DNA from: Halocynthiibacter sp049608145
GTDB lineage: Bacteria > Pseudomonadota > Alphaproteobacteria > Rhodobacterales > Rhodobacteraceae
Length of the DNA: 64,000 nt
NCBI RefSeq assembly: GCF_049608145.1
Contig: NZ_JBMYXF010000002.1
Location: forward strand, 86,782 to 150,781
Direction: 5' to 3'
The translations under genes were made by a program, and so were the position numbers. This document shows, in pieces, positions 18,395 to 27,303 of this stretch. Below the pieces are notes generated by a model. That model was given only the letters and a program-made list of their open reading frames with translations, did no database searches and was not told where the DNA came from. Within the stretch, counting starts at the first letter, position 1. Each line of letters begins with the position of its first letter.

Positions 18395-19408
18395 ATGGAC
18401 GGGCGGTTTCAGGATATGACCACCCCGCGTGCCTCTGCCCCATCACAGGCAGAGCACCCGGAGTGGCACGTCGATATTCTGCTGACTGAGGGCTTTGTTC
18501 TGACAGAACTTGCGTCGGTTGTTGATGTCTTGCGCATCGCCAACCGCGTCTCGGCGCATCCGTTGTTTCATTGGCACTATCGGTCTCGCCATGGCGGGCC
18601 CGTGGGTTGCCTTGCGGGTCTCAGCACCGAAACGACCCCCTTCCCGGAACGTCCAACCGCTGACTATGCCTTTATTCTGGGCAACTCCGATCCGGACTGC
18701 CCAGAACTTTCTATGAGATCCGCGATTTCAACCTATAACTACCGTAATATCAAAGTCTTGCTGATGTCCGAGGCCGCCAGCCGTTACATCGCGGAAGCGG
18801 GCGAACAACACAGCAACCATACCACCCACTGGGAAAATCGCGCCCTTTTGGATGAACGCGGCACGCCCGGTGAGGGATCCTATGCGCTGGCTGTGGATGA
18901 CGGCAAACTGATGACCTGTGCGGGGATGGGGTCCACCGTTGATGTGACCCTGTCTTTACTGCGCAATCATATGTCTGCGGCCGCCGTTGCGACGGTGTCT
19001 GACATCATGCTGCATGAAAAGATCCGGGGATTTTCAACCCTGCAACCCTTTGGCGGAAAAGCGCTTTCCATCACCGGGGATACGGATCTGGATCAATGCA
19101 TTGAGTTGATGCAGAACAATATGGAAGAACCGCTGCAGATCAGCGAACTTGTCGCCTTGATCGGGATATCTTCGCGTTCGCTGGAACGAAAGTTCCGCCA
19201 GATCTTGGATTCAACTCCCAACACCTATTACCGTGAACTGCGCCTGAACCGGGCCAACACGCTGCTTCTGAATACATCTATGTCGGTGCGTGAAATCAGT
19301 CTGGCCTGTGGGTTTCCAAATGGGTTTTCAAGCCTATTCCGCAGCCACTTTAATGTAACGCCCCTTGCCCGTCGCAAAAGCCGATTCAAAGTACAAATCA
19401 AGCTATAA
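18395..19408 (+). CDS. GlxA-family AraC-type transcriptional regulator
   Basis: Encodes 337 residues if started at the ATG one base after the preceding stop; an ATG at 18416 is an alternative. The N-terminal DJ-1/PfpI-like domain (about 25-200; VDILLTEGFVLTELASVVDVLRIANRV and LMTCAGMGSTVDVTLSLL) senses a ligand in relatives such as GbdR. The C-terminal AraC pair of HTH motifs covers about 235-330 (LIGISSRSLERKFRQILDSTPNTYYRELRLNRANTLL; SVREISLACGFPNGFSSLFRSHF). It lies between the two demethylating oxidoreductase genes and probably controls them. GbdR-like response to betaine derivatives is inference. Confidence 0.88.
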   Translation: MDGRFQDMTTPRASAPSQAEHPEWHVDILLTEGFVLTELASVVDVLRIANRVSAHPLFHWHYRSRHGGPVGCLAGLSTETTPFPERPTADYAFILGNSDPDCPELSMRSAISTYNYRNIKVLLMSEAASRYIAEAGEQHSNHTTHWENRALLDERGTPGEGSYALAVDDGKLMTCAGMGSTVDVTLSLLRNHMSAAAVATVSDIMLHEKIRGFSTLQPFGGKALSITGDTDLDQCIELMQNNMEEPLQISELVALIGISSRSLERKFRQILDSTPNTYYRELRLNRANTLLLNTSMSVREISLACGFPNGFSSLFRSHFNVTPLARRKSRFKVQIKL

Positions 19409-19450
19409 ATACCTCATATGCGCCAAATACGGCGCATATGAGGTATTTTA
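19407..19450 (+). terminator. 18-bp perfect inverted repeat, probable terminator
   Basis: AAATACCTCATATGCGCC (19407-19424) is exactly complementary to 19431-19448, with a six-base loop AAATAC, then TTA. The left arm begins within the regulator's stop codon. The A-tract on the left and T-tract on the right would let it terminate on both strands. The stem is unusually long and perfect, so an operator role for the downstream gene is also possible. Confidence 0.75.
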
Positions 19451-19498
19451 TTTAGCCATTCCGTGCCACCCCTGAAGAAATTCTACAAGGAGATCGCC

Positions 19499-21949
19499 AT
19501 GAGCACCCTACCCGAAAAAGCCCGTGTCGTCATCGTCGGTGGCGGTGTCATTGGCTGTTCCGTTGCCTATCACCTGACCAAACAAGGTTGGAAAGACGTT
19601 GTTTTGCTGGAACGTAAACAGCTGACATCCGGCACCACCTGGCATGCTGCGGGACTGATCGCGCAGCTGCGTGCAACTGCGAATATGACCAAATTGGCGA
19701 AATACAGCCAAGAACTGTACGGCGCGCTGGAAGAAGAAACCGGTGTTGCAACTGGGTTTAAACGTTGCGGTTCCATTACTGTTGCCCTGACCGAAGAGCG
19801 CAAAGAAGAGATTTACCGCCAAGCAGCCATGGCACGGGCCTTTGGGGTTGAGGTTGAAGAAATCTCGAATGAACGCGTTGCGGAAATGTACCCACATTTG
19901 AATATCGAAGACGTTAAGGGTGCGGTCTATCTGCCGAAAGATGGGCAGGGTGACCCAGCGAACATCGCACTGGCGCTGGCCAAAGGCGCGCGTCAACGTG
20001 GCGGTCTGGTGAAAGAGCGCATCAAAGTCACCGGCATGACCAAAGATGGTCGCAAAGTGACTGGTGTTGATTGGGTCTCTGATGATGGGTCTGAAAGCGG
20101 CCACATTGAATGCGATATGGTTGTGAACTGTGCTGGCATGTGGGGCCATGAGGTTGGAAAAATGTCCGGCACCAATGTGCCACTGCACGCCTGCGAACAT
20201 TTCTATATTGTGACCGAAGCCATTGAAGGGCTTACACAATTGCCGGTTTTGCGTGTGCCGGATGAATGCGCGTATTATAAAGAAGACGCGGGTAAAATGT
20301 TGCTGGGCGCGTTTGAACCAGAATCAAAACCTTGGGCGATGGACGGCATCCCGGACACGTTTGAATTTGATCAACTGCCCGAAGATTTCGACCACTTTGA
20401 GCCGATCCTTGAGAACGCCTGTAACCGTATGCCGATGCTGGCGGAAGCAGGTATTCACACCTTCTTTAACGGCCCCGAAAGCTTTACCCCGGATGATGCG
20501 TATCACCTTGGTCTTGCGCCTGAGATGGATAACGTCTGGGTCGCGGCGGGCTTTAACTCCATCGGTATTCAATCCGCTGGCGGGGCTGGCATGGCCTTGG
20601 CACAATGGATGGAAGCGGGCGAAAAACCCTTTGATCTTGGGGATGTAGACATCAGCCGGATGCATCCGTTCCAGGGCAACAAACAGTATTTGTTTGAACG
20701 GTCCAAGGAAACTTTGGGCCTGCTTTATGCGGATCACTTCCCCTATCGTCAGAAAGCCACAGCGCGCGGCGTGCGGCGCACACCGTTCCACCACCACCTG
20801 CTGGAACAGGGCGCTGTGATGGGCGAACTTGGTGGCTGGGAACGCGCGAACTGGTTTGCGAATGAAGGCCAAAAGGCCGAATATGAATACACTTGGAAGC
20901 GTCAGAACTGGTTTGAAAATTCCGCCGCTGAACACAAGGCTGTGCGCGAAAATGTTGGCATGTATGACATGTCGTCCTTCGGTAAAATCCGTGTGGAAGG
21001 CCGCGATGCAGAGGCATTTTTGAACTATGTTTGCGGTGCGAACATGTCAGTTCCGGCTGGAAAAATCGTTTATACGCAGTTCCTTAACTCTCGTGCGGGG
21101 ATCGAAGCAGACGTCACAGTAACCCGGATGTCTGAGACTGCCTACCTGGTCGTGACCCCTGCAATCACCCGTCTGGCGGACCAAACTTGGATGCGCCGTC
21201 ACGTGGGTGATTTCAACGTGGTGATCACCGATGTGACCGCTGGCGAAGGCGTTCTTGCGATCATGGGGCCGAATGCCCGTGATCTGCTGGCAAAGGTGTC
21301 TCCGAATGATTTCTCTAATGATACCAACCCCTTCGGGACCGCCCAGGAGATCGAACTTGGCATGGGTCTGGCGCGTGCGCACCGTGTGACTTATGTCGGC
21401 GAACTTGGTTGGGAGCTGTATGTGCCGTCCGAAATGGCCGGTCACGCCTTTGAAACCCTGCATGAAGCGGGCCAGGATATGGGGCTGAAACTGTGCGGCA
21501 TGCATATGATGGACAGCTGCCGGATCGAAAAAGGCTTCCGTCACTTTGGCCATGATATCACCTGTGAAGACAATGTGATTGATGCGGGACTTGGTTTTGC
21601 TGTGAAAGTGGATAAGCCTGATTTCATTGGTAAATCTGCGGTTATCGCGCGCAAAGAAACCGGTCCGAAAATGCGCATGGTTCAGTTCAAACTGTCTGAT
21701 CCTGAACTGCTGCTGTACCACAATGAGCCAATCATCCGTGACGGTGAAATCGTGGGTTACATCAGTTCTGGCAACTATGGTCACACCCTGGGCGCGGCAA
21801 TTGGCATGGGCTATGTGCCGTGCGAAGGCGAAAAGCCAACCGATGTTTTGGCGTCCACTTATGAGATCGACGTCATGGGCACACGGGTGAAAGCCGAGGC
21901 ATCCTTGAAGCCAATGTATGACCCGAAATCAGAGCGCGTGAAGGTCTGA
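19499..21949 (+). CDS. FAD-dependent oxidoreductase with GcvT domain (dimethylglycine/sarcosine dehydrogenase-like), paralog 2
   Basis: Encodes 816 residues from the ATG at 19499 with AAGGAG upstream; the longer frame from 19463 is not supported. Layout is as in paralog 1: FAD domain (RVVIVGGGVIGCSVAYHLTKQGWKDVVLLER, covalent-flavin motif TTWHAAGLIAQLRATANMTKLAKYS), FAO_M linker, GcvT half (YVGELGWELYVP, LCGMHMMDSCRIEKGFRHFG). The GLIAQLR...NMT pattern matches mammalian-type dimethylglycine and sarcosine dehydrogenases better than paralog 1 does. It is transcribed alone between two hairpins. Confidence 0.88.
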   Translation: MSTLPEKARVVIVGGGVIGCSVAYHLTKQGWKDVVLLERKQLTSGTTWHAAGLIAQLRATANMTKLAKYSQELYGALEEETGVATGFKRCGSITVALTEERKEEIYRQAAMARAFGVEVEEISNERVAEMYPHLNIEDVKGAVYLPKDGQGDPANIALALAKGARQRGGLVKERIKVTGMTKDGRKVTGVDWVSDDGSESGHIECDMVVNCAGMWGHEVGKMSGTNVPLHACEHFYIVTEAIEGLTQLPVLRVPDECAYYKEDAGKMLLGAFEPESKPWAMDGIPDTFEFDQLPEDFDHFEPILENACNRMPMLAEAGIHTFFNGPESFTPDDAYHLGLAPEMDNVWVAAGFNSIGIQSAGGAGMALAQWMEAGEKPFDLGDVDISRMHPFQGNKQYLFERSKETLGLLYADHFPYRQKATARGVRRTPFHHHLLEQGAVMGELGGWERANWFANEGQKAEYEYTWKRQNWFENSAAEHKAVRENVGMYDMSSFGKIRVEGRDAEAFLNYVCGANMSVPAGKIVYTQFLNSRAGIEADVTVTRMSETAYLVVTPAITRLADQTWMRRHVGDFNVVITDVTAGEGVLAIMGPNARDLLAKVSPNDFSNDTNPFGTAQEIELGMGLARAHRVTYVGELGWELYVPSEMAGHAFETLHEAGQDMGLKLCGMHMMDSCRIEKGFRHFGHDITCEDNVIDAGLGFAVKVDKPDFIGKSAVIARKETGPKMRMVQFKLSDPELLLYHNEPIIRDGEIVGYISSGNYGHTLGAAIGMGYVPCEGEKPTDVLASTYEIDVMGTRVKAEASLKPMYDPKSERVKV

Positions 21950-21981
21950 TCTTAACGAAGGTTAAGAGTTAAAAATTTATG

Positions 21982-22018
21982 AAAGCGGGGCGAGGCGACT
22001 CATCCCGCTTTTTCTTTG
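21982..22018 (+). terminator. Rho-independent terminator after paralog 2
   Basis: AAAGCGGG (21982-21989) pairs with CCCGCTTT (22004-22011) across a 14-base loop and is followed by a T-rich run (TTTTCTTTG). It lies 33 bp after the oxidoreductase stop. A smaller dyad CTTAAC-GAAG-GTTAAG lies at 21952-21967. Confidence 0.75.
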
Positions 22019-22058
22019 TTAATAAGGGAAATTCGGCGATTTTCAGGATACACAAACC

Positions 22059-22096
22059 ATGCACAACTTATGCACAACCTATGCATACAACATGCA
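22059..22096 (+). repeat. Array A: four ATGCA cores at exact 11-bp spacing
   Basis: ATGCA begins at 22059, 22070, 22081 and 22092. The units read ATGCACAACTT, ATGCACAACCT, ATGCATACAAC, ATGCAGCCCC. The second unit contains TTATGCACA (22068-22076), which fits the DnaA-box consensus TTWTNCACA, but the periodic core is the stronger pattern. It lies between a terminator and rarD. A matching array occurs at 57377-57414 on the other strand. Confidence 0.7.
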
Positions 22097-22225
22097 GCCC
22101 CTTCCGGATTAACGCGCCGTACGGGGCGAAATGGTTAACATCAGCATCTGTGATCGACAGCCACACGAAACACGCCTTTTCTTCGCGCCCAGACCTGCCA
22201 TAAAGGCGGTCTGGAGGATTGCGCG

Positions 22226-23122
22226 ATGACGGATCAGGTGAATGAAGATAAGGACACGCCAAAGGGGTTGGCCCTTGCGGTGACGGTCTATCTGCTGTGG
22301 GGGTTCCTGCCGCTTTACATGAAACTGTTGTCCCATATTCCAGCGGCCGAAGTTGTTGCGCACCGCGTCATTTGGTCTGTTCCGATTGCCGGGCTTGTGC
22401 TGGTGGTCATGCGCCGCACAGGCGATCTGTCTGAAGCCCTGCGCAGCCCGAAAACATTGATGGTGGCCATGATCCCCGCCGCGCTTGTGTCGTTGAACTG
22501 GGGAATTTATGTCTGGGCGATTACCTCGGGTAATGCTTTGGACGCCGCGTTGGGATATTACATGAACCCACTGTTCAGCATCTTGTTGGGGGCGATCATT
22601 CTGCGCGAAAGACTGTCGCCCTGGCAAAAGGTTTCGGTGGTTATTGCGGGCGTTGCGGTTGCGATTCTGCTGACCACTGCCAGTGCCGTGCCTTGGGCCG
22701 CCTTTGGTATGATGCTGACCTGGGGGTTCTATGCGTTTTTCAAAAAATCCCTGCCCATCGGCCCAAACCAGGGCTTCCTGCTTGAGGTTCTATTGCTGAC
22801 GCCCCCGGCCATTCTTTATCTGATCTGGGTGCATGTCAGCGGCGGTGGTTTTTTCCTGACATCCATGGATAACACATTGTTGTTGTTGGGCTGTGGCGTG
22901 GTCACGGCGGTGCCTTTGCTGATTTATGCCAACAGCGCGAAATTGTTGCGCCTGTCGACAATCGGGATTTTGCAGTATATCGCACCGACGATGATATTCC
23001 TGTCCGCGATCTTCCTGTTCGGAGAAGAGGTCGACGCGGCGCGGCGCATGGCCTTCCCCCTGATCTGGCTGGCGCTGGTGATTTATTCCGTGCCACTGAT
23101 CCGGCAGATGAGAGCAAAATGA
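22226..23122 (+). CDS. rarD: EamA-family transporter RarD
   Basis: Encodes 298 residues with about ten membrane segments. The RarD signature is clear: GLALAVTVYLLWGFLPLYMKLL, EVVAHRVIWSVPIAG, NWGIYVWAITSGNALDAALGYYMNPLFSILLG and LLRLSTIGILQYIAPTMIFL. RarD proteins are inner-membrane drug/metabolite transporters whose substrates are poorly known. A GGAGG ribosome site precedes the ATG. The stop overlaps the start of the pseudouridine synthase gene by four bases (ATGA). Confidence 0.9.
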   Translation: MTDQVNEDKDTPKGLALAVTVYLLWGFLPLYMKLLSHIPAAEVVAHRVIWSVPIAGLVLVVMRRTGDLSEALRSPKTLMVAMIPAALVSLNWGIYVWAITSGNALDAALGYYMNPLFSILLGAIILRERLSPWQKVSVVIAGVAVAILLTTASAVPWAAFGMMLTWGFYAFFKKSLPIGPNQGFLLEVLLLTPPAILYLIWVHVSGGGFFLTSMDNTLLLLGCGVVTAVPLLIYANSAKLLRLSTIGILQYIAPTMIFLSAIFLFGEEVDAARRMAFPLIWLALVIYSVPLIRQMRAK

Positions 23123-23766
23123 GCGCAGATTACAATCCGCCAAACGACCCGCTGGTGGTCATCCATGCCGACCATCACCTGTTGTTGGTGGACAAGCCTG
23201 CCGGGCTTTTGTCGGTACCCGGGAAAGGCCCCGAACTGGCAGATTGCCTGCTGACGCGGGTGCAAACCGCATTTCCTGAAGCCCTGCTGGTGCATCGGTT
23301 GGATCGTGACACATCTGGCGTGATGGTTTTTGCCCTGACGCCCCATGCGCAACGCCACCTTGGCCTGCAATTTGAAAAGCGCCAAACAAAGAAAACATAT
23401 GTTGCAAGGGTTTACGGAACATTAGAGCCGAAAGAAGGCACGGTTGAGCTGCCCCTGATCGTGGACTGGCCGAACCGCCCATTGCAAATGGTCTGCCATG
23501 AAACCGGCAAGGCGGCGCATACAGATTGGCGTGTCGTGCGGCATGAAAATGGCGAAACGCGCGTGCGGCTGTTCCCAAAAACCGGGCGTTCGCATCAGTT
23601 GCGCGTGCATATGCTGGCGCTGGGGCATCCTATTCTGGGTGATCCGTTTTACGCCACCGGTGACGCGTTGAATGCGCCCCGACTGATGCTGCACGCCGAA
23701 ACCCTACAACTGCGTCATCCGGATGGCGGCAAGGGGATGCGGTTCACCGCGAAATGCCCGTTCTAG
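23119..23766 (+). CDS. rluA: RluA-family pseudouridine synthase
   Basis: Encodes 215 residues. RluA enzymes isomerise uridine in 23S rRNA (position 746) and tRNA (position 32). The catalytic motif is VHRLDRDTSGVMVFA (about residues 57-71; Asp in HRLDRDTSG), with HLLLVDKPAGLLSVPGKG upstream and RLFPKTGRSHQLRVHMLALGHPILGDPFY downstream. There is no S4 domain, which fits the RluA rather than the RluC/D type. The exact target base is inference. Translationally coupled to rarD. Confidence 0.86.
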   Translation: MSADYNPPNDPLVVIHADHHLLLVDKPAGLLSVPGKGPELADCLLTRVQTAFPEALLVHRLDRDTSGVMVFALTPHAQRHLGLQFEKRQTKKTYVARVYGTLEPKEGTVELPLIVDWPNRPLQMVCHETGKAAHTDWRVVRHENGETRVRLFPKTGRSHQLRVHMLALGHPILGDPFYATGDALNAPRLMLHAETLQLRHPDGGKGMRFTAKCPF

Positions 23767-23836
23767 GCTGACCATGGGTAAAGCTTGAATATACACCGCA
23801 ATCCCCGCATGTTTATGCAAGGATTGAGAGGGCGAT

Positions 23837-24958
23837 ATGAATAAAGCGGTTATCTCTGGCAGTGGTGTCTTCACCCCGGAAAACATCATCACCAACGCGG
23901 AACTTGTCACGGCGTTTAACGCATATGCAGATAAGTGGAACGCAGAACATGCGGGCGCGATTGACGCTGGTGACGTTGGGCCCATGGGCCATTCTAGCGA
24001 GGAATTTATCGTTGCCGCATCGGGTATTCATCAACGTTTTGTCATGGACAAAGTCGGTATTCTTGATCCTGATGTGATGCACCCGCTGCTGCGCCAGCGC
24101 GGGGATGATGAACCTGGGATCATGGCTGAAATGGCCGTGAATGCCTGTCAGAAGGCGATGATACAGGCTGGGAAATCTGCGGAAGATGTGGATGCCGTGA
24201 TTGTCGCTGCATCAAACATGGAACGCGCCTATCCGGCGATCGCGATTGAGGTCCAGACACTGCTGGGCATTCAGGGGTTTGGCTTTGATATGAATGTCGC
24301 CTGTTCCTCTGCCACCTTTGGGATCCAGGCGGCCGCAGACATGGTGCGTGCGGGGACTGCGCGGGCAATCCTGGTGGTCAACCCAGAAATCTGTTCCGGC
24401 CATCTGGAATGGCGTGATCGCGATTGTCACTTCATCTTTGGCGACGTGGCGACCGCAACGCTGGTGGAACGCGGTGATCTGGCCCGCGATGGTAGTTTTG
24501 AAATCCTATCCACCCGATGCGCAACAGAGTTTTCCAATAACATCCGCAATAACAATGGCTTCCTACGGCGTTCGCGCCCGGATGGCGTGCAGGATCGTCG
24601 GGATATGCAGTTCATGCAAAATGGACGAAAAGTGTTTAAGGAAGTCCTGCCCATGGTGTCAAAACACATCCTAGGGCATCTGGATGATGAAGGAATCCAA
24701 ACCGATCAACTGAACCGCCTGTGGCTGCATCAGGCGAATAAGGCGATGAATGATTTCATTGGAAAGAAAGTTCTGGGCCGCGTGCCCGAGACGGGTGAAC
24801 AGCCGAATATTTTGCAGGATTACGCCAACACAAGTTCGGCGGGGTCCATCATTGCCTTCAGCAAATTCAGTGACGATCTGAAGGCCGGGGATCATGGGGT
24901 AATCTGTTCTTTCGGCGCCGGATATTCCGTGGGTTCTGTGATTGTAAGACGTCTCTAA
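23837..24958 (+). CDS. 3-oxoacyl-ACP synthase III (FabH)-like protein, long form
   Basis: Encodes 373 residues, longer than the roughly 320 of housekeeping FabH; the extra part is an insertion near residues 30-85 (DKWNAEHAGAIDAGDVGPMGHSSEEF). The triad is present: Cys in NVACSSATFG (about 155), His in LWLHQANKAMNDF (about 297) and Asn in DYANTSSAGS (about 330). It would condense an acyl-CoA with malonyl-ACP. Relatives of this length may feed medium-chain acyl-CoA into fatty-acid synthesis; that is inference. Single gene. Confidence 0.84.
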   Translation: MNKAVISGSGVFTPENIITNAELVTAFNAYADKWNAEHAGAIDAGDVGPMGHSSEEFIVAASGIHQRFVMDKVGILDPDVMHPLLRQRGDDEPGIMAEMAVNACQKAMIQAGKSAEDVDAVIVAASNMERAYPAIAIEVQTLLGIQGFGFDMNVACSSATFGIQAAADMVRAGTARAILVVNPEICSGHLEWRDRDCHFIFGDVATATLVERGDLARDGSFEILSTRCATEFSNNIRNNNGFLRRSRPDGVQDRRDMQFMQNGRKVFKEVLPMVSKHILGHLDDEGIQTDQLNRLWLHQANKAMNDFIGKKVLGRVPETGEQPNILQDYANTSSAGSIIAFSKFSDDLKAGDHGVICSFGAGYSVGSVIVRRL

Positions 24959-24960
24959 GC

Positions 24961-24984
24961 GCTTTCATCTTGCTATAAATACTC
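24961..24984 (-). repeat. GAGTATTT/GCAAGATGAA dispersed motif, copy 2
   Basis: On the minus strand it reads GAGTATTT, spacer ATA, GCAAGATGAAAGC. It lies between the stop of the FabH-like gene and the bidirectional terminator at 24990. Confidence 0.7.
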
Positions 24985-24989
24985 AAACA

Positions 24990-25017
24990 AAAACGCCCGC
25001 AAAACTGCGGGCGTTTT
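24990..25017. terminator. Bidirectional rho-independent terminator
   Basis: AAAACGCCCGCA (24990-25001), loop AAAC, TGCGGGCGTTTT (25006-25017): a perfect 12-bp stem with A-tract and T-tract. It sits between the convergent FabH-like and aldehyde dehydrogenase genes and can serve both. Confidence 0.92.
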
Positions 25018-25043
25018 CTGGTTTTCCAGTTTGTGAACTATGC

Positions 25044-26480
25044 TTAGTCCTGCCAGCCGGATACGGATTTGGTTTCAAGGAAATCTTCGATCCCCCAGTG
25101 ACCACCTTCACGTCCGATACCAGACTGTTTGTAGCCACCAAATGGCGCGCCTTGTGCACGGCCTACACCGTTGATTTCCACCATGCCGGAGCGCATCGCA
25201 CGGGCAACGCGGATCGCACGATCCTTGTCCTGGGTCTGAACATAGTTGGTCAGGCCATACACCGTGTCATTGGCAATCGCGATGGCATCTTCTTCAGTGT
25301 CAAAAGGGATCATCGCCATAACAGGGCCGAAGATTTCTTCGCGTGCGATGGTCATCTCATTGTTTACATCCGCGAAAACGGTCGGGCGAATGAAGTAGCC
25401 ACGGTTCATCCCTTCGGGGCGACCTGTGCCACCGGCGACCAGACGCGCACCTTCATCGATGCCCTGCTGAATCAGGTCTTGGATCTTGTTGAACTGCACT
25501 TCAGACACAACAGGGCCCATGTGGCGGCCTTCTTCAGACGCCAGACCAACAGTGACTTTATTCGCAGTTTCTGTCGCGATCTCAACGGCTTCGTCATAGT
25601 ATGACCGTTCCACCAGCATCCGCGATGGGGCGTTACAGCTTTGACCGGTGTTGTTCATCATATGCAGAACACCGCGTTTTACAGCCTTTGGATCTGCATC
25701 TGCGAAAACAACATTTGCACCTTTGCCGCCCAGTTCAAGGGCCACGCGTTTGATCGTATCTGCGGATGCTTTAGTGATTGCTGTGCCCGCACGGGTGGAC
25801 CCGGTGAAAGACACCATATCCACATCAGGATGCACAGACAGTTGTGATCCAACACCAACGCCGTCACCATTCACCATGTTGTAAACACCGGCAGGAAGGC
25901 CTGCGGCATCCATGATTTCAGTGAAAACGACGGAAGACAAAGGCGCAACTTCGGAAGGTTTCAGAACCATCGTACAGCCAGCAGCCAGCGCACCGGCAAC
26001 CTTTAGCATGACCTGGTTCATGGGCCAGTTCCACGGGGTGATCAATGCGCAGACGCCAATGGCTTCGCGTAGGATGCGATCATTCGGGGCATCCGCACGC
26101 AGCATGCTTTCAAATTCAAAATTTTCAAAGGCTTCGATAAAGCCTTCTAGGTGCCAGGACCCAGCACCGGTTTGAGAATTGCGCGCCAGGTTGATAGGCG
26201 CACCCATTTCCATAGAAATCGCCTGAGCCATGTCATCGGCACGTTTGTTGTATTCATCCAGCAGGCGTTTGAGAACAGCCATGCGTTCGTCTTTAGTCGT
26301 GGTGGACCAGGCCGGGAATGCGGCTTTGGCAGCGGCAACAGCAGCGTCGGTATCTGCCTGATCGCCAAGGGAAATCACCGCACAGACTTCTTCTGTGGAC
26401 GGATCAATAACCTCGCAGTCATTTGCAGCGGCCGGTGCCACCCAGGCACCATTGATATAGAAATCACGTTTTTCGAGCAT
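25044..26480 (-). CDS. Aldehyde dehydrogenase (NAD(P)+)
   Basis: Encodes 478 residues from the ATG at 26480, preceded by GGAG; an upstream ATG at 26510 is not supported. Class motifs are present: TPWNWPMNQVMLKVAGALAAGCTMVLKPSE (cofactor and N-terminal site), the general-base Glu in LELGGKGA (about 254) and nucleophile Cys in NNTGQSCNAPSRM (about 288), then EEIFGPVMAMIPF. It oxidises an aldehyde to the acid. Substrate is not evident from context. It is divergent from the peroxiredoxin gene. Confidence 0.9.
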   Translation of the reverse strand: MLEKRDFYINGAWVAPAAANDCEVIDPSTEEVCAVISLGDQADTDAAVAAAKAAFPAWSTTTKDERMAVLKRLLDEYNKRADDMAQAISMEMGAPINLARNSQTGAGSWHLEGFIEAFENFEFESMLRADAPNDRILREAIGVCALITPWNWPMNQVMLKVAGALAAGCTMVLKPSEVAPLSSVVFTEIMDAAGLPAGVYNMVNGDGVGVGSQLSVHPDVDMVSFTGSTRAGTAITKASADTIKRVALELGGKGANVVFADADPKAVKRGVLHMMNNTGQSCNAPSRMLVERSYYDEAVEIATETANKVTVGLASEEGRHMGPVVSEVQFNKIQDLIQQGIDEGARLVAGGTGRPEGMNRGYFIRPTVFADVNNEMTIAREEIFGPVMAMIPFDTEEDAIAIANDTVYGLTNYVQTQDKDRAIRVARAMRSGMVEINGVGRAQGAPFGGYKQSGIGREGGHWGIEDFLETKSVSGWQD

Positions 26481-26516
26481 GGGACAGACTCCATTGAAGA
26501 TTTGCGTCACACTTGC

Positions 26517-26528
26517 ATTTGATCAAAT
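26517..26528. promoter_or_regulatory. 12-bp palindrome ATTTGATCAAAT in divergent promoter region
   Basis: A perfect palindrome between the divergent aldehyde dehydrogenase (start 26480) and peroxiredoxin (start 26650) genes. It could be an operator for either. It does not fit FNR spacing (TTGAT-N4-ATCAA). No regulator is identified. Confidence 0.3.
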
Positions 26529-26649
26529 TCATGGCAAGCCGGAAGACGACATTAAACCGCGCGATTTTGCACACTGGAACCAGGGGCAGTGCGTACCTAT
26601 AGTTAATATGAGGCCGGACAGAACCGGCATAACCTTGAAGGAGTGTCCC

Positions 26650-27303
26650 ATGGGATTGCGTATTAACGATGTAGTGCCTGATTTTACCGCACAGACCAGC
26701 GAAGGCGAGATCAGCTTTCATGACTGGATCGGCGACAGCTGGGCGATCCTGTTTTCGCACCCGAAAGATTTCACGCCTGTCTGCACCACGGAATTCGGCG
26801 CAGTTGCACAGCTGGCAGCGGAATGGGAACGCCTTGGCACCAAAGTGATCGGTGTATCTGTGGACGGCGTGGACGACCACAAGAAATGGATCGGCGATAT
26901 TGAAAGCTATTCCAAGGCTAATGTTGGCTTCCCGATCATTGCGGATGAAGGTCTGGCCGTGTCCAAAGCTTTCGACATGCTGCCTGCAGAAGCCTATTTG
27001 CCTGATGGCCGCACCCCGGCAGACAGCGCCACTGTGCGTTCCGTTTTCATTATTGGGCCAGATAAGCAGCTGAAACTGTCCATGACCTATCCGATGTCTG
27101 TGGGCCGGAACTTTGCGGAAATCGTCCGCGCACTGGAAGCGTTGCAAACCACATCTGCAAAAGGCGTTGCGACACCTGCGAACTGGGTGTCTGGCGAAGA
27201 TGTGATCATCCCGCCGACCGTTTCTAACGAAGATGCAAAAGCGAAATTTGGCGAATTTGAAACCATCTTCCCTTACCTGCGCAAAACAAAAGAGCCGTCC
27301 TGA
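26650..27303 (+). CDS. 1-Cys peroxiredoxin (Prx6 type)
   Basis: Encodes 217 residues from the ATG at 26650, which has AAGGAG upstream; the open frame extends farther back without support. The peroxidatic Cys45 is in PKDFTPVCTTEFG, and the C-terminal Prx6-type extension includes PANWVSGEDVIIPPTVSNEDAKAKFGEF. No resolving cysteine is apparent, so it is a 1-Cys form that reduces peroxides in the cytoplasm. A stem AGAGCCGT/ACGGCTCT (27291-27320) starts just before its stop codon. Confidence 0.92.
   Translation: MGLRINDVVPDFTAQTSEGEISFHDWIGDSWAILFSHPKDFTPVCTTEFGAVAQLAAEWERLGTKVIGVSVDGVDDHKKWIGDIESYSKANVGFPIIADEGLAVSKAFDMLPAEAYLPDGRTPADSATVRSVFIIGPDKQLKLSMTYPMSVGRNFAEIVRALEALQTTSAKGVATPANWVSGEDVIIPPTVSNEDAKAKFGEFETIFPYLRKTKEPS

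Noticed and set aside
22068..22076. DnaA box and possible replication origin
   Set aside because: One TTATGCACA fits the box, but no dnaA, parAB, repABC or AT-rich unwinding region is nearby; the 11-bp periodic array explains the word better.
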